64,000 nt of DNA from the NCBI GenBank assembly GCA_038025085.1, contig CM076151.1, positions 6,455,501-6,519,500 of the forward strand, read 5' to 3'. The notes beneath the pieces were generated by a model. That model did not search any database, was not told the origin of the DNA, and was given only the letters and a program-made list of their open reading frames with translations. This DNA is from Tetragonia tetragonoides. Lineage: Eukaryota > Streptophyta > Magnoliopsida > Caryophyllales > Aizoaceae. The position numbers were made by a program, and so were the translations under genes. Shown here in pieces: positions 1 through 13,169 of this stretch (position 1 is its first letter; the number at the start of each line of letters is the position of its first letter).

Positions 1-238
1 AGGTTCTACAATGTGCAGATGGAAACAAACTTACTATCAGTACTTGTATTTTAAGATTCATAATTACTGAAAACCAGGAAACAAAATTATAAAAGCTCTG
101 CACTACAGAGATAGTATTAACACCAGATGAGGACATCAGGCCAGAACAGATGAAAACTTCGGAATTTAATATTCAGGTAAAAGATTGAAAACTGAGAAAA
201 GCATTAATGGAGCTAGAGATGAGAAATTCAGTACATAC

Positions 239-3200
239 CTCCACCACCATTCATGATCTTCAGCAGCAAGTTGGAAGTATGTCAATGCCACAGTAATGAA
301 AGCAGTAACTATAATCAAGATGATGAAGACGATGAACAAGATGCTGTATATTGTGTAAATCCTGTGGCCCCAAACACTGGCAAATATGTAATAAAGTTCA
401 ATGTATATTGCACTGAAAGGCAAAAATCCAGCCATTGCCATCTGAGGAAGGGCTCCCCTATACCATGGAAGAGGGGGGATTTCTCTAGGGTACTTTGTTG
501 TACGGCAAGGAGCTTGGAACTCAGCCTTGCTATTCTTTCCAGCAATTCCACCCAATACAAGCAAAGGAGAGGTCACGAGTGTCCAGATAAGAACTATCAC
601 CATAATTGTACCAAAAGGAAGGGCTGCAGTAGCCGTGTATGCAATTGCAACGGTGTTAAGGAAGCAGAAGGTCAGAAACAAAGGTCCACAAAATAGGCAG
701 CCTGTAAGCAGGAGATTCCTAACCTGCCAAAACAAGACATCACAAAGAAAAAACAAGAGAAATGAACTGTCAGAAGGTCATCTTTGATACATCCGCTTTT
801 CTTTTCTCAGTAAACAACATATGCACATACCCAGTTTGTTCCTTCCAGTTGGCAATAAAATGAGGTTGCTGTGTAGCCAGCAATCCCTGATGTCAGAGCA
901 TAGATAACAACAAGGGCAGTGAACAGGGCTCCTCTGTTGTACGGGTAAAATACTCCCACTAGCGCAAGAAGAAATATGAAGACCGTACTGACAAGCACAT
1001 AAGGTAAGAATATTAGATGCACTGGGGAAAGATTCAAGATGAGCATGCAGCCGAATAACAGAAACAATTGAATACTTACAGGAAAAATAGCTGGGTACCA
1101 GATCCAAGAGCAGCTGCAAGCACTGATTGGTACTTTGGAAACCTAAATACGTCCCCATGGATATATTTCCATCCAGTCTCTTCCTGGTCTTCAGCAGTTT
1201 CCTCATCATGCGCATACCTTTTGTCCAACACAGGACATAAAAGAAAAGTATAAACACTTGAGCTGATAAGTATACAACTAAAGACAAACTAAAAATACTA
1301 CTCACAGGACAATAAACCCTACACAAATTCACCAAATTAACCCTACACTAATTCATCAACAAGGAGCTACAGATCGGTGAACAAATACAGTGATCATAAA
1401 ACCAACAGAAAGGGAAATACAATTTCTGTTCTTACTTGACAAAATCATTCTTGAGGACTCGCATGAGAATTGTGGCAAGAAACCCAGTAAGCAGGAGCAC
1501 AGTGACACATGAATTTATGATAGAGAACCAGTGGATCTCTAGATGATGAGGAAGAGACGAAGATTGCGAATATTTATCCATCCTCTTCTCAAAAGGAGTG
1601 TTTGTCTCCTTCCACTTCACTGTATACATAAATTCCATGTCAACATCTTTATCCTCAGTAATGTCAACAAGTGAATTTGGGTCGGTCCGGACATTGATCT
1701 CAATAACACGATCCTTGTTGTAATAGATGTCAAAATGGATATGCTTGTATAGAAAATATTTGTACTCGCTTGGGTCCAGTTTCCCATCTTTGTCAACTTT
1801 ACCAAGGAAACCCCATATTGGCAAGTCATCATAATACATTTGGAAGTAGTAATCTTTGGATACTGCATCTCTGAACTTAGTTACTTCTTCCTTTGTCATC
1901 CTTTTCTTGCAAATGAGTTCTGATTCCTTATCCACTAGAAAGTCAAGCTTGTAAGGAGCACTAACTAGACGATCCCCATTCAGTACTTCACCAAGTGCTT
2001 CCTTCTTCTCTTTCACATGATCTGCAATTGTGGACAGGTTAAGATCTAAATTGTAGTTGAAAACTAAAACAAAACGAATGCCAACCTAAATCCATCAGTT
2101 TGTACCTGGAGAACAGAACGGGAGATCGAAATAACGGTATGTCTCACTGAAACCAATGAATGTCAAATTCTGTTAGCTGGTTGTAGAAGAATAACAAATC
2201 TTAAGCAAGCTAACACATCCATTTAATGAGTGTAACTACTGTGGCAAAGAAACTTCATCAAGAACAGTTTAATGATAGTGATAGACTTCATTGTGAGCCA
2301 TGATTGAACATCCAATTGGCAACTGCACTACAAAGTTTGCGGCTGATCAGGTGCTTTTCTTGATCAATACTATTTATTTATTCATGTTTTGGGGCTTGTT
2401 TATTATATACATGGATCTGTGGGAGTGGGACACGTAAACTACTAAAGTTAAAGGAAACTCTAACCAAATCCATGTAGCTAGAAACTTTCATTTCATGCAG
2501 AATAGTTATTTATGACTCACAAAATATGGGACTGTAATTCAGCATGGCGCATCAGTGCATAACAATTTCTTGGTGATCATTACATAACAAATGTGCAAAT
2601 TGGGGGTGTAAAATATCATCTAACCCCTGAAGGATCCAATAGTTTTTCGATTCCTATGGAAACCAACATTCCAGTTAATGTAATCAACCACTATGAAGAA
2701 CTACCTTTTACCAAAACTGGGTTTGTGAAATTCAAAGTATGAAGAATACTTCACATAAAAAATGTATTCTTTGTTGTCCTACCCAATATAGAATACTAAA
2801 AATGCACCAAATCTATAAACCCAACTAAATAGAGTGATATAAACTCAACCCAAAAGCATCAAAACTATATCTCTCTTGTTGTAACTTCCAGGAAGGATGA
2901 GGAAAAAACTAAATGAAGTGATCAGCATTCATTTGACAGGAACATATGTGACATGAGTAGTAACACTTGAGCTCAGATACTGCTTAGAACCCACTTCTTT
3001 TCTCAGTCAAATACATCCAGAAAAGAACAATCTTCTGTACTCAGAATCTAGTTTTGTCTTCAGAAAAATGATTGTACACCTTACAGGAAACATTCAATTT
3101 TGATTTATCTTTTTAATTTTTTGCAGTAAGATGAACACAGTCACTAGATCAACTGAAAAAGCAGTACAGCAACACTAAACATCTCAGAGATATCAAAATC

Positions 3201-3472
3201 ATTCACATCAAAAGAGTAATAGATTAGTTTGAACAGCATAAATCAGTATAAGCAACGATTGCTAGATCACAGAAGAGAGAAAAAAATCAAATAAAAAGGG
3301 TGAGGCAAAAATCGAACCTAGGATTGTGAAAAGGGCCAACTTTGTTGGCATAAAGAGGGACTTGATCTCCAGCTTTGTAACGATGATCAGAGCCATCAGA
3401 TCTCACACCAGATAACAATTGAAGAACAACAACAATGGTGGCCACCATTAAAGTGGCCCAAGATTTCTCCAT
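239..3472 (-). CDS. Transmembrane 9 superfamily protein (TM9SF/TMN), 3' end outside window
   Basis: Nonaspanin-family multispanning membrane protein of Golgi/endosomal membranes, linked to sorting of transmembrane cargo. Six exons join in frame: 3472-3318, 2146-2106, 2021-1436, 1217-1080, 987-831 and 723-239, giving 520 codons plus 2 nt. The N-terminus is a signal peptide (hydrophobic ATLMVATIVVVLQLL). Then comes a lumenal domain with YRYFDLPFC, YYFQMYYDDLPIWGF and SSSLPHHLEIHWFSIINSC, the WKYIHGDVFRFP motif, and the start of the nine-helix region (LVGVFYPYNRGALFTALVV, PLPWYRGALPQMAMAGFLP, YFQLAAEDHEWWWR). About 70 residues, ending in the usual basic KxE-type tail, should lie beyond base 1; bases 1-238 do not encode them. 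It resembles the Arabidopsis TMN2-4 group more than TMN1. The start is the first ATG before the signal peptide. An ORF on the opposite strand at 253-696 is a shadow. Confidence 0.93.
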
Positions 3473-4881
3473 TTTCTCTAAAATCTAACCAAACCCCAGA
3501 TGAAAAAATCAAAACTTGATATGAAAAGAGAGAGAAAGAGAGAGAAAATGGATCGAAATCAGAGATGGGCAGATTTGGGGATTGGGGTTTAAACAAGGGA
3601 GTGTGGATGTGTAACGTAAGAGATGGATAAATTAGGCAACGAAAATAGAATTAAAAAATTAAAAAGAAATGACAAAGACTGGAAGCCTAAGGGAGGAAAG
3701 TTGCTGTTTTGTGTGTTTTTTCACCACACCCACCGACGCTTTTCTCTCTCCTTGTGCTCACAGTTTTCACATATCACAAGGGGGGATCGTGAGATCCATG
3801 TACTTGGGGGGTTTTTAGTTTTTAGATGGATTGTCAACGACTCAGTGAGCAGCTTGATGGCATTACACCCACCTTTACATCTTCATTGATTTAATTGCAC
3901 TAAATGTATTTTGTATGTGACTCTCAAAACTCAAATTTTAAGTCAAGTTATTATGAGGAAGGTGAGTTGTTATTATTATCCTACCATGTGATTAATGCCA
4001 TGCAATTATTTATGGTGGATATTATCCCTAGATATTGTAGATCTAAGTTGGTAAGATAGGACAACATGAAACTTTTGATATGAGTAATAATCGTAGGTGA
4101 GACGCCTTCATGATAATTTGAATATAGAACTCTTTCCGATATACTAATAAGTACAATTTATCATAACGTATTACGGAAAATTTTGCATCAATATAGCACG
4201 TACAATTAAGGAATTTTTTTGATTTCGAGTTTTGAAATGTGAACATTAACCACTTTTCAGGTATTGTCGAAGTGTAAAATCCTACGTAGTTATTTCAATA
4301 ATAAAAAAAAATGTATGGAGAGGTGTTCAATAGAAGATAGGGTGAGACTTCAAGCAAAAAAGAAGATAGAGTGACTGAGTGAGACAGTAGTCGGAAATAC
4401 AACCTTATGCAACATATTAGCCATATGCATCAGCTATTCAGGTGTATGGTAATATGTGCAGGCCAGTAGCTTTCAAAACTACTGCTCCAACATCTCTGAA
4501 GAGGAGAAAAACCAGCTCCAACATAAACGTTTCAAGATTTCTCCTATATGTTTCACATTTGCGCTACGATAAGAGCCTTTCTCTTACACAATTGCGTCAA
4601 TTTATGGCTTGTTGATCATAAGGCACAGATGCATCAATTGCGTCAAAATATGGATGAGAAACTGATGACTTTATTCAGGTAGAATGGAATATAGGATTAA
4701 TATAAACATTTGAATATGTAGATTTGAAGAAGTAAAACAAAAGATACAGTCAGAACTTAAGACTCCTGCATAAGACATTCTGGTGCTCTCGGAGAAGCAT
4801 TTTGAACCCAAATGAGCTATCCTGGTTTCTCATTTCAGCCAATGATGCATTTGTCCTCCTTCATATCACACCTGCATGGTG
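3473..4881. other. Intergenic: TM9SF 5' side and ARF 3' side
   Basis: Bases 3473-3620 are probably the TM9SF leader and core promoter; a CT-rich leader on the minus strand is visible around 3520-3600. The rest is AT-rich. No coding frame with recognisable protein similarity and no clear repeat boundaries were seen. The plus-strand ORF at 3623-3889 has no recognisable domain. Confidence 0.5.
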
Positions 4882-7232
<2,351 letters not shown>

Positions 7233-9667
7233 TTAATTCTTCGAGGCAGACTGGAAAATGAAGATAGCAGTCAGAACACCCACCAATCCTGTTACTGCCA
7301 AAGCCACAGTAGGCAATGGGCTCGTGAGCCCAAAATTCTGCAAATGAGGTTAATCAAGAAATCAGAGTTGGAAAACCTATAAATTAAAAGGAATTCTATT
7401 GGCCATGTTGCTTTGATATCAATGAAATAATATTTAACCACAGAATGATAAAAACCTCACATTTGGAACAAAATAATTTGCTTAAACAAATGCAAAAATC
7501 TAAATCACAAAGAAACAAATCTAAAATTTATCATCATGCAGTTTAGATGTTATGTCTAGACAATAGCAATTTTGATGAATTGCAGCTCCCCAAAGAAACA
7601 ATAAAGAGTCGTAGGTCAAGATTTTTCATTTTAGATAGATAGGGATAAAGTTAGCAAATACATCTTTTTTTTTTTCAGCAATAGAGATGCTGTCTTTGAA
7701 TCCATACCTAAACTCTACCAAAATTATTAGCTGACATTAGTTTCCTATACCATAATGGAAAAAGCTATTGTTAGCTTTCACACTTACATTTGTTTTTGCA
7801 TTTGTAAGGATCAGCCCACAACTTGGGGGATGAGGGGATCCCAAGTTGTAAGCCATGAGAATCAAAACCCACATCTTGTGGGTTGAAGGTAGAAGCGCTA
7901 CCACCACTCCAACTTCCTCATTCTCATTTTCACACTAATTGCTCATCAACTTTCAAATGAAAAATTTGCAAGTCCTCACCGCCTGCTTCAAATCCTTGTG
8001 GACTAGTATTTTTCGTATAGATGACATGTAATCCTTGTAGATGATGACAACTAGCATATTTTAACCACAACAAGCATTGGTGATCATTCAACATTTCTTG
8101 GAGAAGTGATCCAGAAAACTGACTTTCTGTACCATAGTCCCCATCCTATCCTAATTGTATCACTTCCTATTTATGGAAGCAAAATAGATATCCACACTGT
8201 TTCTGTACCATAGTCCCCATTCAAGGCTATTTCAGTTTTTGAAGATTATCTCATTTAGAAGGCATCTAACATGAGACAAAGGAAGCATTACATACAAGTT
8301 CTATCAATCAGGAGATCATTGGGAAAAAGAGAAATAACAGTTATTGTTCTTAATTAAAATTCTCTTGAATATTTTCCATGCAAGTAAAGAAGCAATTATA
8401 TTGAGTATCAGATATTTTATGTGAGATTAAGGAAGTGATCTCATGCTTGGAAAAAAAAAAACACAATACATTGCTGGAAATAACTTTCGTGATGTATAAT
8501 GCATTACAGCACCGTACCTCAAGAAGCCCCTTGCCAGTTGATACTTCAACACTAAGTGCCAGAGCAAATCCAATCATTGCAAGTCTGCCTAACCATACAT
8601 CCAAGCCCTTTCCCTCATCTGCACTTTGCTCGCATCTTATAGAAGCTGATTTCACTTTCTGTGCAGCCTTCAATTGAGCAGAATTTGTTCGCATCACTGA
8701 CAAATGATTTACTCCATAAGTTGTCAGCTCGATGGTAGTTACTCATTTCAAAAAATTCTCCCTCTTCTTAAGATAAGGGAAAACTGAAAACATAGCAATG
8801 CTAAGAGCTCAACATTAATATAAGTTACAAAGTAATGTAAATTAAGTCCTGGAAGATTCATCTAAAGAAGGTTAACTCAAAGTGCTTGAAACAATGAGAG
8901 AAGGCATCCCTACTGATCACAAAAGTTCTTTAGATTCCTATACTAATCTCCATAGGCAATAGATTCTAGGCTCGTTATGACAATGTCAATCATGCACACT
9001 AATCTCGCCTTTCTCAAACTGAACAGTAGAATTAGTCTTCCACTAATGTTAGAGGGTCATCCAATCTGGTGCTAACAAAGCCAAATCTTGACTACACCCC
9101 TCAATTCAAGTCCTTCTAAAGCCCATAAAGAAACTATGCTTCTTTCTTTCTTAACATAGATGGTCATTTCATTACAATAGAATCCCCAAAAACCATCATA
9201 ATTGACAACATACCCAAACCGAGAAATAATCTTTTGTCAGAGATCATATCAAAGGGCTTAAATTTCCCAAGTGGCCCGTCATTCGAATTTTGAACCTTTA
9301 TCCAGTTTCCCACAATTGACTGAACAAGGAACCTCTAATTAAATAGCTCTAAATCAATTTCTTTTTCTACTTCACTAAATCCAACAATTGTATTTACATC
9401 AAAATTGCAAATATAATGAATTTCACCAAGAGACTGCTAAACAAAACTAAACAAACAGATATCAAAAGAAGAGCATAATGGGTATTCAATTGAAGGGCAT
9501 ACCAAGTGAAGAACCACGCACAAAAGAAGTGGCATTTCTGGCAAAATTTGAAGTGGGCATCCTAGAAACTGTAGGAACCTTTGACAATTTGGGGCCACAT
9601 ACTCCTGCAGTGAAAATTCAGGTCATATCTTTTTGTCACAAATTTCTCAATTTTCTACAAAACCCCA

Positions 9668-9718
<51 letters not shown>

Positions 9719-9764
9719 CGGAAATGGAGAGATTAAGGGATGAGGAGACTTGAGCAACGGCCAT
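7233..9764 (-). CDS. SEP1: Stress enhanced protein 1 (two-helix LHC-like thylakoid protein)
   Basis: Nuclear-encoded member of the chlorophyll a/b-binding-like superfamily, targeted to thylakoids and thought to act in photoprotection under high light. Four exons: 9764-9719, 9604-9503, 8696-8518 and 7337-7233, giving 143 residues (Arabidopsis SEP1 is about 146). Residues 1 to about 68 are a Ser/Thr-rich plastid transit peptide starting MAVAQVSSSLNLSIS. Helix 1 carries the LHC-like motif WLGRLAMIGFALALSVE, followed by STGKGLLENFG. Helix 2 is PTVALAVTGLVGVLTAIF, ending QSASKN. The frame is open for another 30 codons upstream to an ATG at 9854, but that extension is not transit-like and family alignment favours 9764. 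A G-box lies about 150 bp upstream, and an (AG)n microsatellite adjoins the intron 1 donor. An inverted partial copy lies at 12645-13078. Confidence 0.92.
7805..7925 (-). mobile_element. Degenerate tRNA-related SINE in SEP1 intron 3
   Basis: Read on the minus strand, this stretch has a box-A-like GTGGTGGTAGCGC, a box-B-like GGGTTTTGATTCTC and a shared GGGATCCC block downstream. The same order occurs in the better-preserved element at 37621-37763. The ends are blurred and no target duplication is clear. Confidence 0.45.
9674..9715. repeat. (AG)n microsatellite
   Basis: About 21 AG dinucleotides directly abut the SEP1 intron 1 donor. On the coding strand the intron begins GTAC followed by a long CT run. 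Confidence 0.97.
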
Positions 9765-9915
9765 CTTTTCTTCACCGGAGAGTGAATTTTGGGGGAAAAA
9801 AGATGTTAGCTTAGGGTAGTGGGTGTGGCGCCACTCAAATTCATGCACAACCACCTGTTCAGTTTTTTATCTTCAGAACTCAATAATCCCCTTGTCTCTC
9901 TGGCGGGGAAAGGTA

Positions 9916-9921
9916 CACGTG
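9916..9921. promoter_or_regulatory. G-box CACGTG upstream of SEP1
   Basis: A palindromic CACGTG lies about 150 bp upstream of the SEP1 start codon, in context TACACGTGCC. Such elements bind bZIP and bHLH factors (HY5, PIF, ABF) and suit a light- or stress-induced plastid gene. Function is inferred from position only. Confidence 0.4.
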
Positions 9922-10559
9922 CCATTTTGTGTTATCGTTGTGATTTGTAGAAGAGAGGAAATATTAACCCAATCAATGAACTATATGGATTATGATTTAT
10001 GAGTTTGGGTGTGTTCTTTTCATCTTAATAACTTTTCGGATTTTTGTTAAAAGAAAAAAAAAATCCCGGATTCACTTCAGTTTTTTTTTACTTTTCTTTC
10101 AAATCAGTTCAGTTCATGTCGGTTTACTGGAAAAGAACACACCAAAGGAAACATGATGGTTAGATGGGTTATGGTCCGGGCTTTGGCCCAATTGTGTTGG
10201 GCTATTGACTGTCAGCATTTATGTACTTATGCAGCAACAGTGAGAATAAGAGTAGTATAGTTCAAGTTTAGTGACACCATTGGAGTACACAAAGCCAATA
10301 TATCATTGATAATGTTACAGATATGCATATAGGCTATCTGTTTGTATACATAAGCAAATCTGATATGGGCAGTTGCAATTTGTGCTTTAACCTGTGAAAA
10401 TTTCATCACAGTGCATACTATATATATCATATGAAGCATCTTTTCTATGTACAGGTGTACAACAGCAATTACCTCAAAAAAAAAAAGGGTGTACACCAGT
10501 TAAGCAGTATATGAACAGAAATAAGTTGTCTGAAACAAAACATTCTTAGCACTCTTTCT

Positions 10560-12290
10560 TTATTTTCATAAACAAACCATCACAAATTTCCACATTGATG
10601 TACACTCCAAATAGCACATATAAATCACAGGTCCAAGATGTAATGAGTCAAATAGACAAATTATGAGGATAATATAGAGGCAGTCGTTGCTATTGCATCT
10701 GCAACATAGAGCCCCTGTAGCACAACCCCCTTGCCAAAAGTTGAAGCAGACTGGCTTTCATAGGTAGTTTCAGGCAAGCTTAAATTGGTTTGTGGCAGCA
10801 CAGTGATCTTCTCTCCTGTGTATTTCTGGCACACTTCATCGCCCTGTCCAAGTTTGGCCTGTTGTGTAACACAACCAGGATCAAAATGTAGCCCACATAT
10901 CTCACAACTATACTTATAGCCTGTCATACGCCTCCTACACGAAAAACAAATATAAACATCATCACCACAAGGCTTTAGCACCAACGGATGGGGCGGGTGC
11001 AGTGGGTGAACCAAGTACTGTGGCCACTGGCTGCACCCAGGGTGCAGGTAGAACTGACACTTTTCACAACTGTACATTAGATTATCCCTGGGCCCTGGCC
11101 CCAGTCTTACATAGATCACACGATTTGTGAAAAGGCCTAAGCTTGAGCTCGAGCTCATGATCAGGGTGCACATAGGAGGTTAGCCTGGTTGGGTTCTTGG
11201 CACAATCCTGGTGTAACCAAACATCACAGGTATCACAATGGTACCTTACACCATTCCCCAAGTTATTGCAATGATTACATATGAAAGACTGTTTCTTGTA
11301 TTCTGCAACCACCGGGTGCTGGGGATGTGCAAAAGTGTCGATGGTGTCAAATCGGACCCCAAAGGCCTCGGTCTTATCAGGTGGCATGTGCTGCAAGAGC
11401 CGGGTGATGGGACTCTGAGCACAAACCTTGTGCAGGTTAAAGTTGCATTGGGCACAATGGTATCTCTTTCCATGACCACTGATTGTACAGCTATCACAGC
11501 GAAATCTAACATAGGTTGGCTCAGTGTAGGTCAGTTGGTGGGGATGTGAGAAATGCTCTATGGTCTCTGATATTGGATCATCTTTAGCTGTTCTTTTCTC
11601 TAATTCTCTCTCCCTTTCTCTTTCTTTCTGTATGTCTTTGTCTTTCAGTTTCATGTGATGCCTCTTTCCCCTAAGCAACATTTTCGCCCCTTTTTGTTTG
11701 CTCAGGGTGGTTGAATTGTACTACTGAATGAAGTATTTAAAGTGAGGAAGAATTCTTATAACTTGAAATCGTGGCGACTTCAATGAAGGATTGCTTCAAC
11801 ATTCAGGCTCAAATGCTAGCTGCAAATTCCTGCTTTGGACAGCTTCAACAATAGAATAATTCAACCTGATTTTTCTACCTTCAGTTCAGTTGAGAAGTAT
11901 TTTCTTATATTTTATATTTTTGAATTTTATTTTATACATAGCTTTTTACATTGACAAGAGAGTTTCATAAACCTACCAACTGATTATCTTAAGAAAAAAT
12001 ATTTTATCTTTTCATATGCAGCCTGCATTTTATAGATGACATGTTTGCTTCTTTCTTTTTTGGAGATGAACAATTGTTTGCTTCTCTTAGGTACTACTTT
12101 GACTTGGTATGGGGTTCTTCATCCTTTGATGTTGAATCCAACTTTTATGATAGAGATACACACACTAAATTAATTAAGTCAAGTCAAGTTTCAATGGAAA
12201 TAATCTCCTGTGAACTGATCAATGATAAGGGTGTGCTCAGATGTAAGAAATTTTTGAGAAGACTGCAAAACATGAATAGGGTGGAATTAC
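10560..12290 (-). repeat. Tandem duplication unit A (broken DC1 copy with flanks)
   Basis: Direct-repeat partner of 13170-14960. Similarity covers the 3' flank (an AAACAAACCATCACAAATTT block), the whole coding region and roughly 600 bp of promoter-side sequence (for example TTGACTTGGTATG near 12100 and 14720). Coding identity is high, while the flanks are more diverged and contain indels. Boundaries are approximate. Confidence 0.75.
10661..11681 (-). pseudogene. DC1-domain (C1-like) gene, frameshifted tandem copy
   Basis: Close paralogue of the intact gene at 13285-14298, beginning MLLRGKRHHMKLKDKDIQKE. The first frame carries two DC1-type Cys/His domains (HPHQLTYTEPTYVRFRCDSC, HPVVAEYKKQSFICNHC) and the start of a third, then stops just after CDLCKTGARAQG. 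The rest (MYSCEKCQFYLHPGCSQW, CFSCRRRMTGYKYSCEICG, ITVLPQTNLSLPE) continues in another frame. Against the intact copy, two bases are missing at about 11091-11104, exactly where the frames part. The C-terminal tail also differs. A truncated product of about 199 residues with two and a half domains could still be made. A sequencing error cannot be excluded, because the site sits in a G/C-rich run. Confidence 0.8.
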
Positions 12291-12644
12291 ACGAAACATA
12301 ACAAGAAAAAACTGTAATCAAGAACAAAGATGCTACAGATCTGTTCATCCCTTCTGTCACCCACCTTTGAAACTATGTTCGGCATAAGATCAGGGCTGTC
12401 ACCGGTTATCTACTAACAGTGACAAGGCCCTCTTTCTACTTGCATTTTCCTCATCTTCATTGTTTATTGGTTTTGGTTAGTAGGTCAATAAATTTCGCTC
12501 TATTGTGAGATTTTAATCGCTCCTTTTGGAATACAAAGAACTTCTGTGATTACTAGGGATCCCTTCTCTCATTATTTCAAGCACTTTGAGTAAACCTTAT
12601 ATAGATGAATCTTCTAGGCCCTACCTTTGAGTAAACCTTATATA
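12291..12644. other. Spacer between DC1 duplication unit A and the SEP1 fragment
   Basis: AT-rich, no coding signal. It holds a short direct duplication of CTTTGAGTAAACCTTATATA beginning near 12584 and again near 12622. Confidence 0.5.
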
Positions 12645-13078
12645 GATGAATGAACCACCACCAAGCTGACAACTTTTGGAGTAAATGAGTTGTCAGTGAT
12701 GCGAACAAATTCTGCTCACCTGAAGGCTGCATAGGAAGTGAAATCAGCTTCTATAAGATGCGAGCAAAGTGCGGATGAGCGGAAGGCAGACTTGCAATGA
12801 TTGCATTTTCTGTGGCAATTAGCATTGAAGCATCAACTGGCTGGGGCCAAACTGATACAGCTTCTGTGTGAGACTCTCACATGGGTAAGGCTGCGTACAA
12901 CCGACCCCCCCTCCACCTTGCCTAGGCGGGAGCCTCTTTGGAGGCACTGGGGTAATGTTGATGTTGTATAAACTGGCTAGGGGCTTCTTGAGGTACGGTG
13001 CTGTAATGCATTATACATCATGGAAATCATTTGCACAGCAATGTACTGTAATATTTTTCAGCATGTGATCACTCCCTT
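12645..13078 (+). pseudogene. Inverted genomic fragment of SEP1 (exon 3 plus intron flanks)
   Basis: The plus strand matches the minus-strand SEP1 sequence over exon 3 and parts of introns 2 and 3 (source about 8430-8750). Shared blocks include CAGTGATGCGAACAAATTCT, CTTCTATAAGATGCGAGCAA and GGTACGGTGCTGTAATGCAT. Intron sequence is present, so this is a DNA-level copy and not a retrocopy. It carries a stop (GCATAG where SEP1 has GCACAG), an internal deletion that removes the start of helix 1, and a SINE insertion at 12847-12970. It is non-functional as a gene. Confidence 0.85.
12847..12970 (+). mobile_element. Au-like SINE with target-site duplication
   Basis: Contains GTAAGGCTGCGTACA, then a GCGGGAGCC...GGCACTGGGGTAATG block, and ends TGTTGATGTTGTA, the body and (TTG)-type tail of Au-like plant SINEs. 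It is flanked by AACTGGCTGGGG (12835-12846) and AACTGGCTAGGGG (12971-12983), one base different, which replace the single AACTGGCAAGGGG of the parent SEP1 sequence. Confidence 0.75.
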
Positions 13079-13169
13079 TTGCTCAAGCAAGTGAAAGTGA
13101 AACAACTTTTTCTTTGAATTGAGGAGGCTGAACGAATTTCTTTCTGTGGGATTTAGATCCGAGCATATA

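Noticed and set aside
253..696. 147-codon plus-strand ORF
   Set aside because: It lies wholly opposite a conserved TM9SF exon and has no family resemblance.
9762..9854. Longer SEP1 start at 9854
   Set aside because: The 30 extra residues do not look like a transit peptide, and the known family start aligns with 9764.
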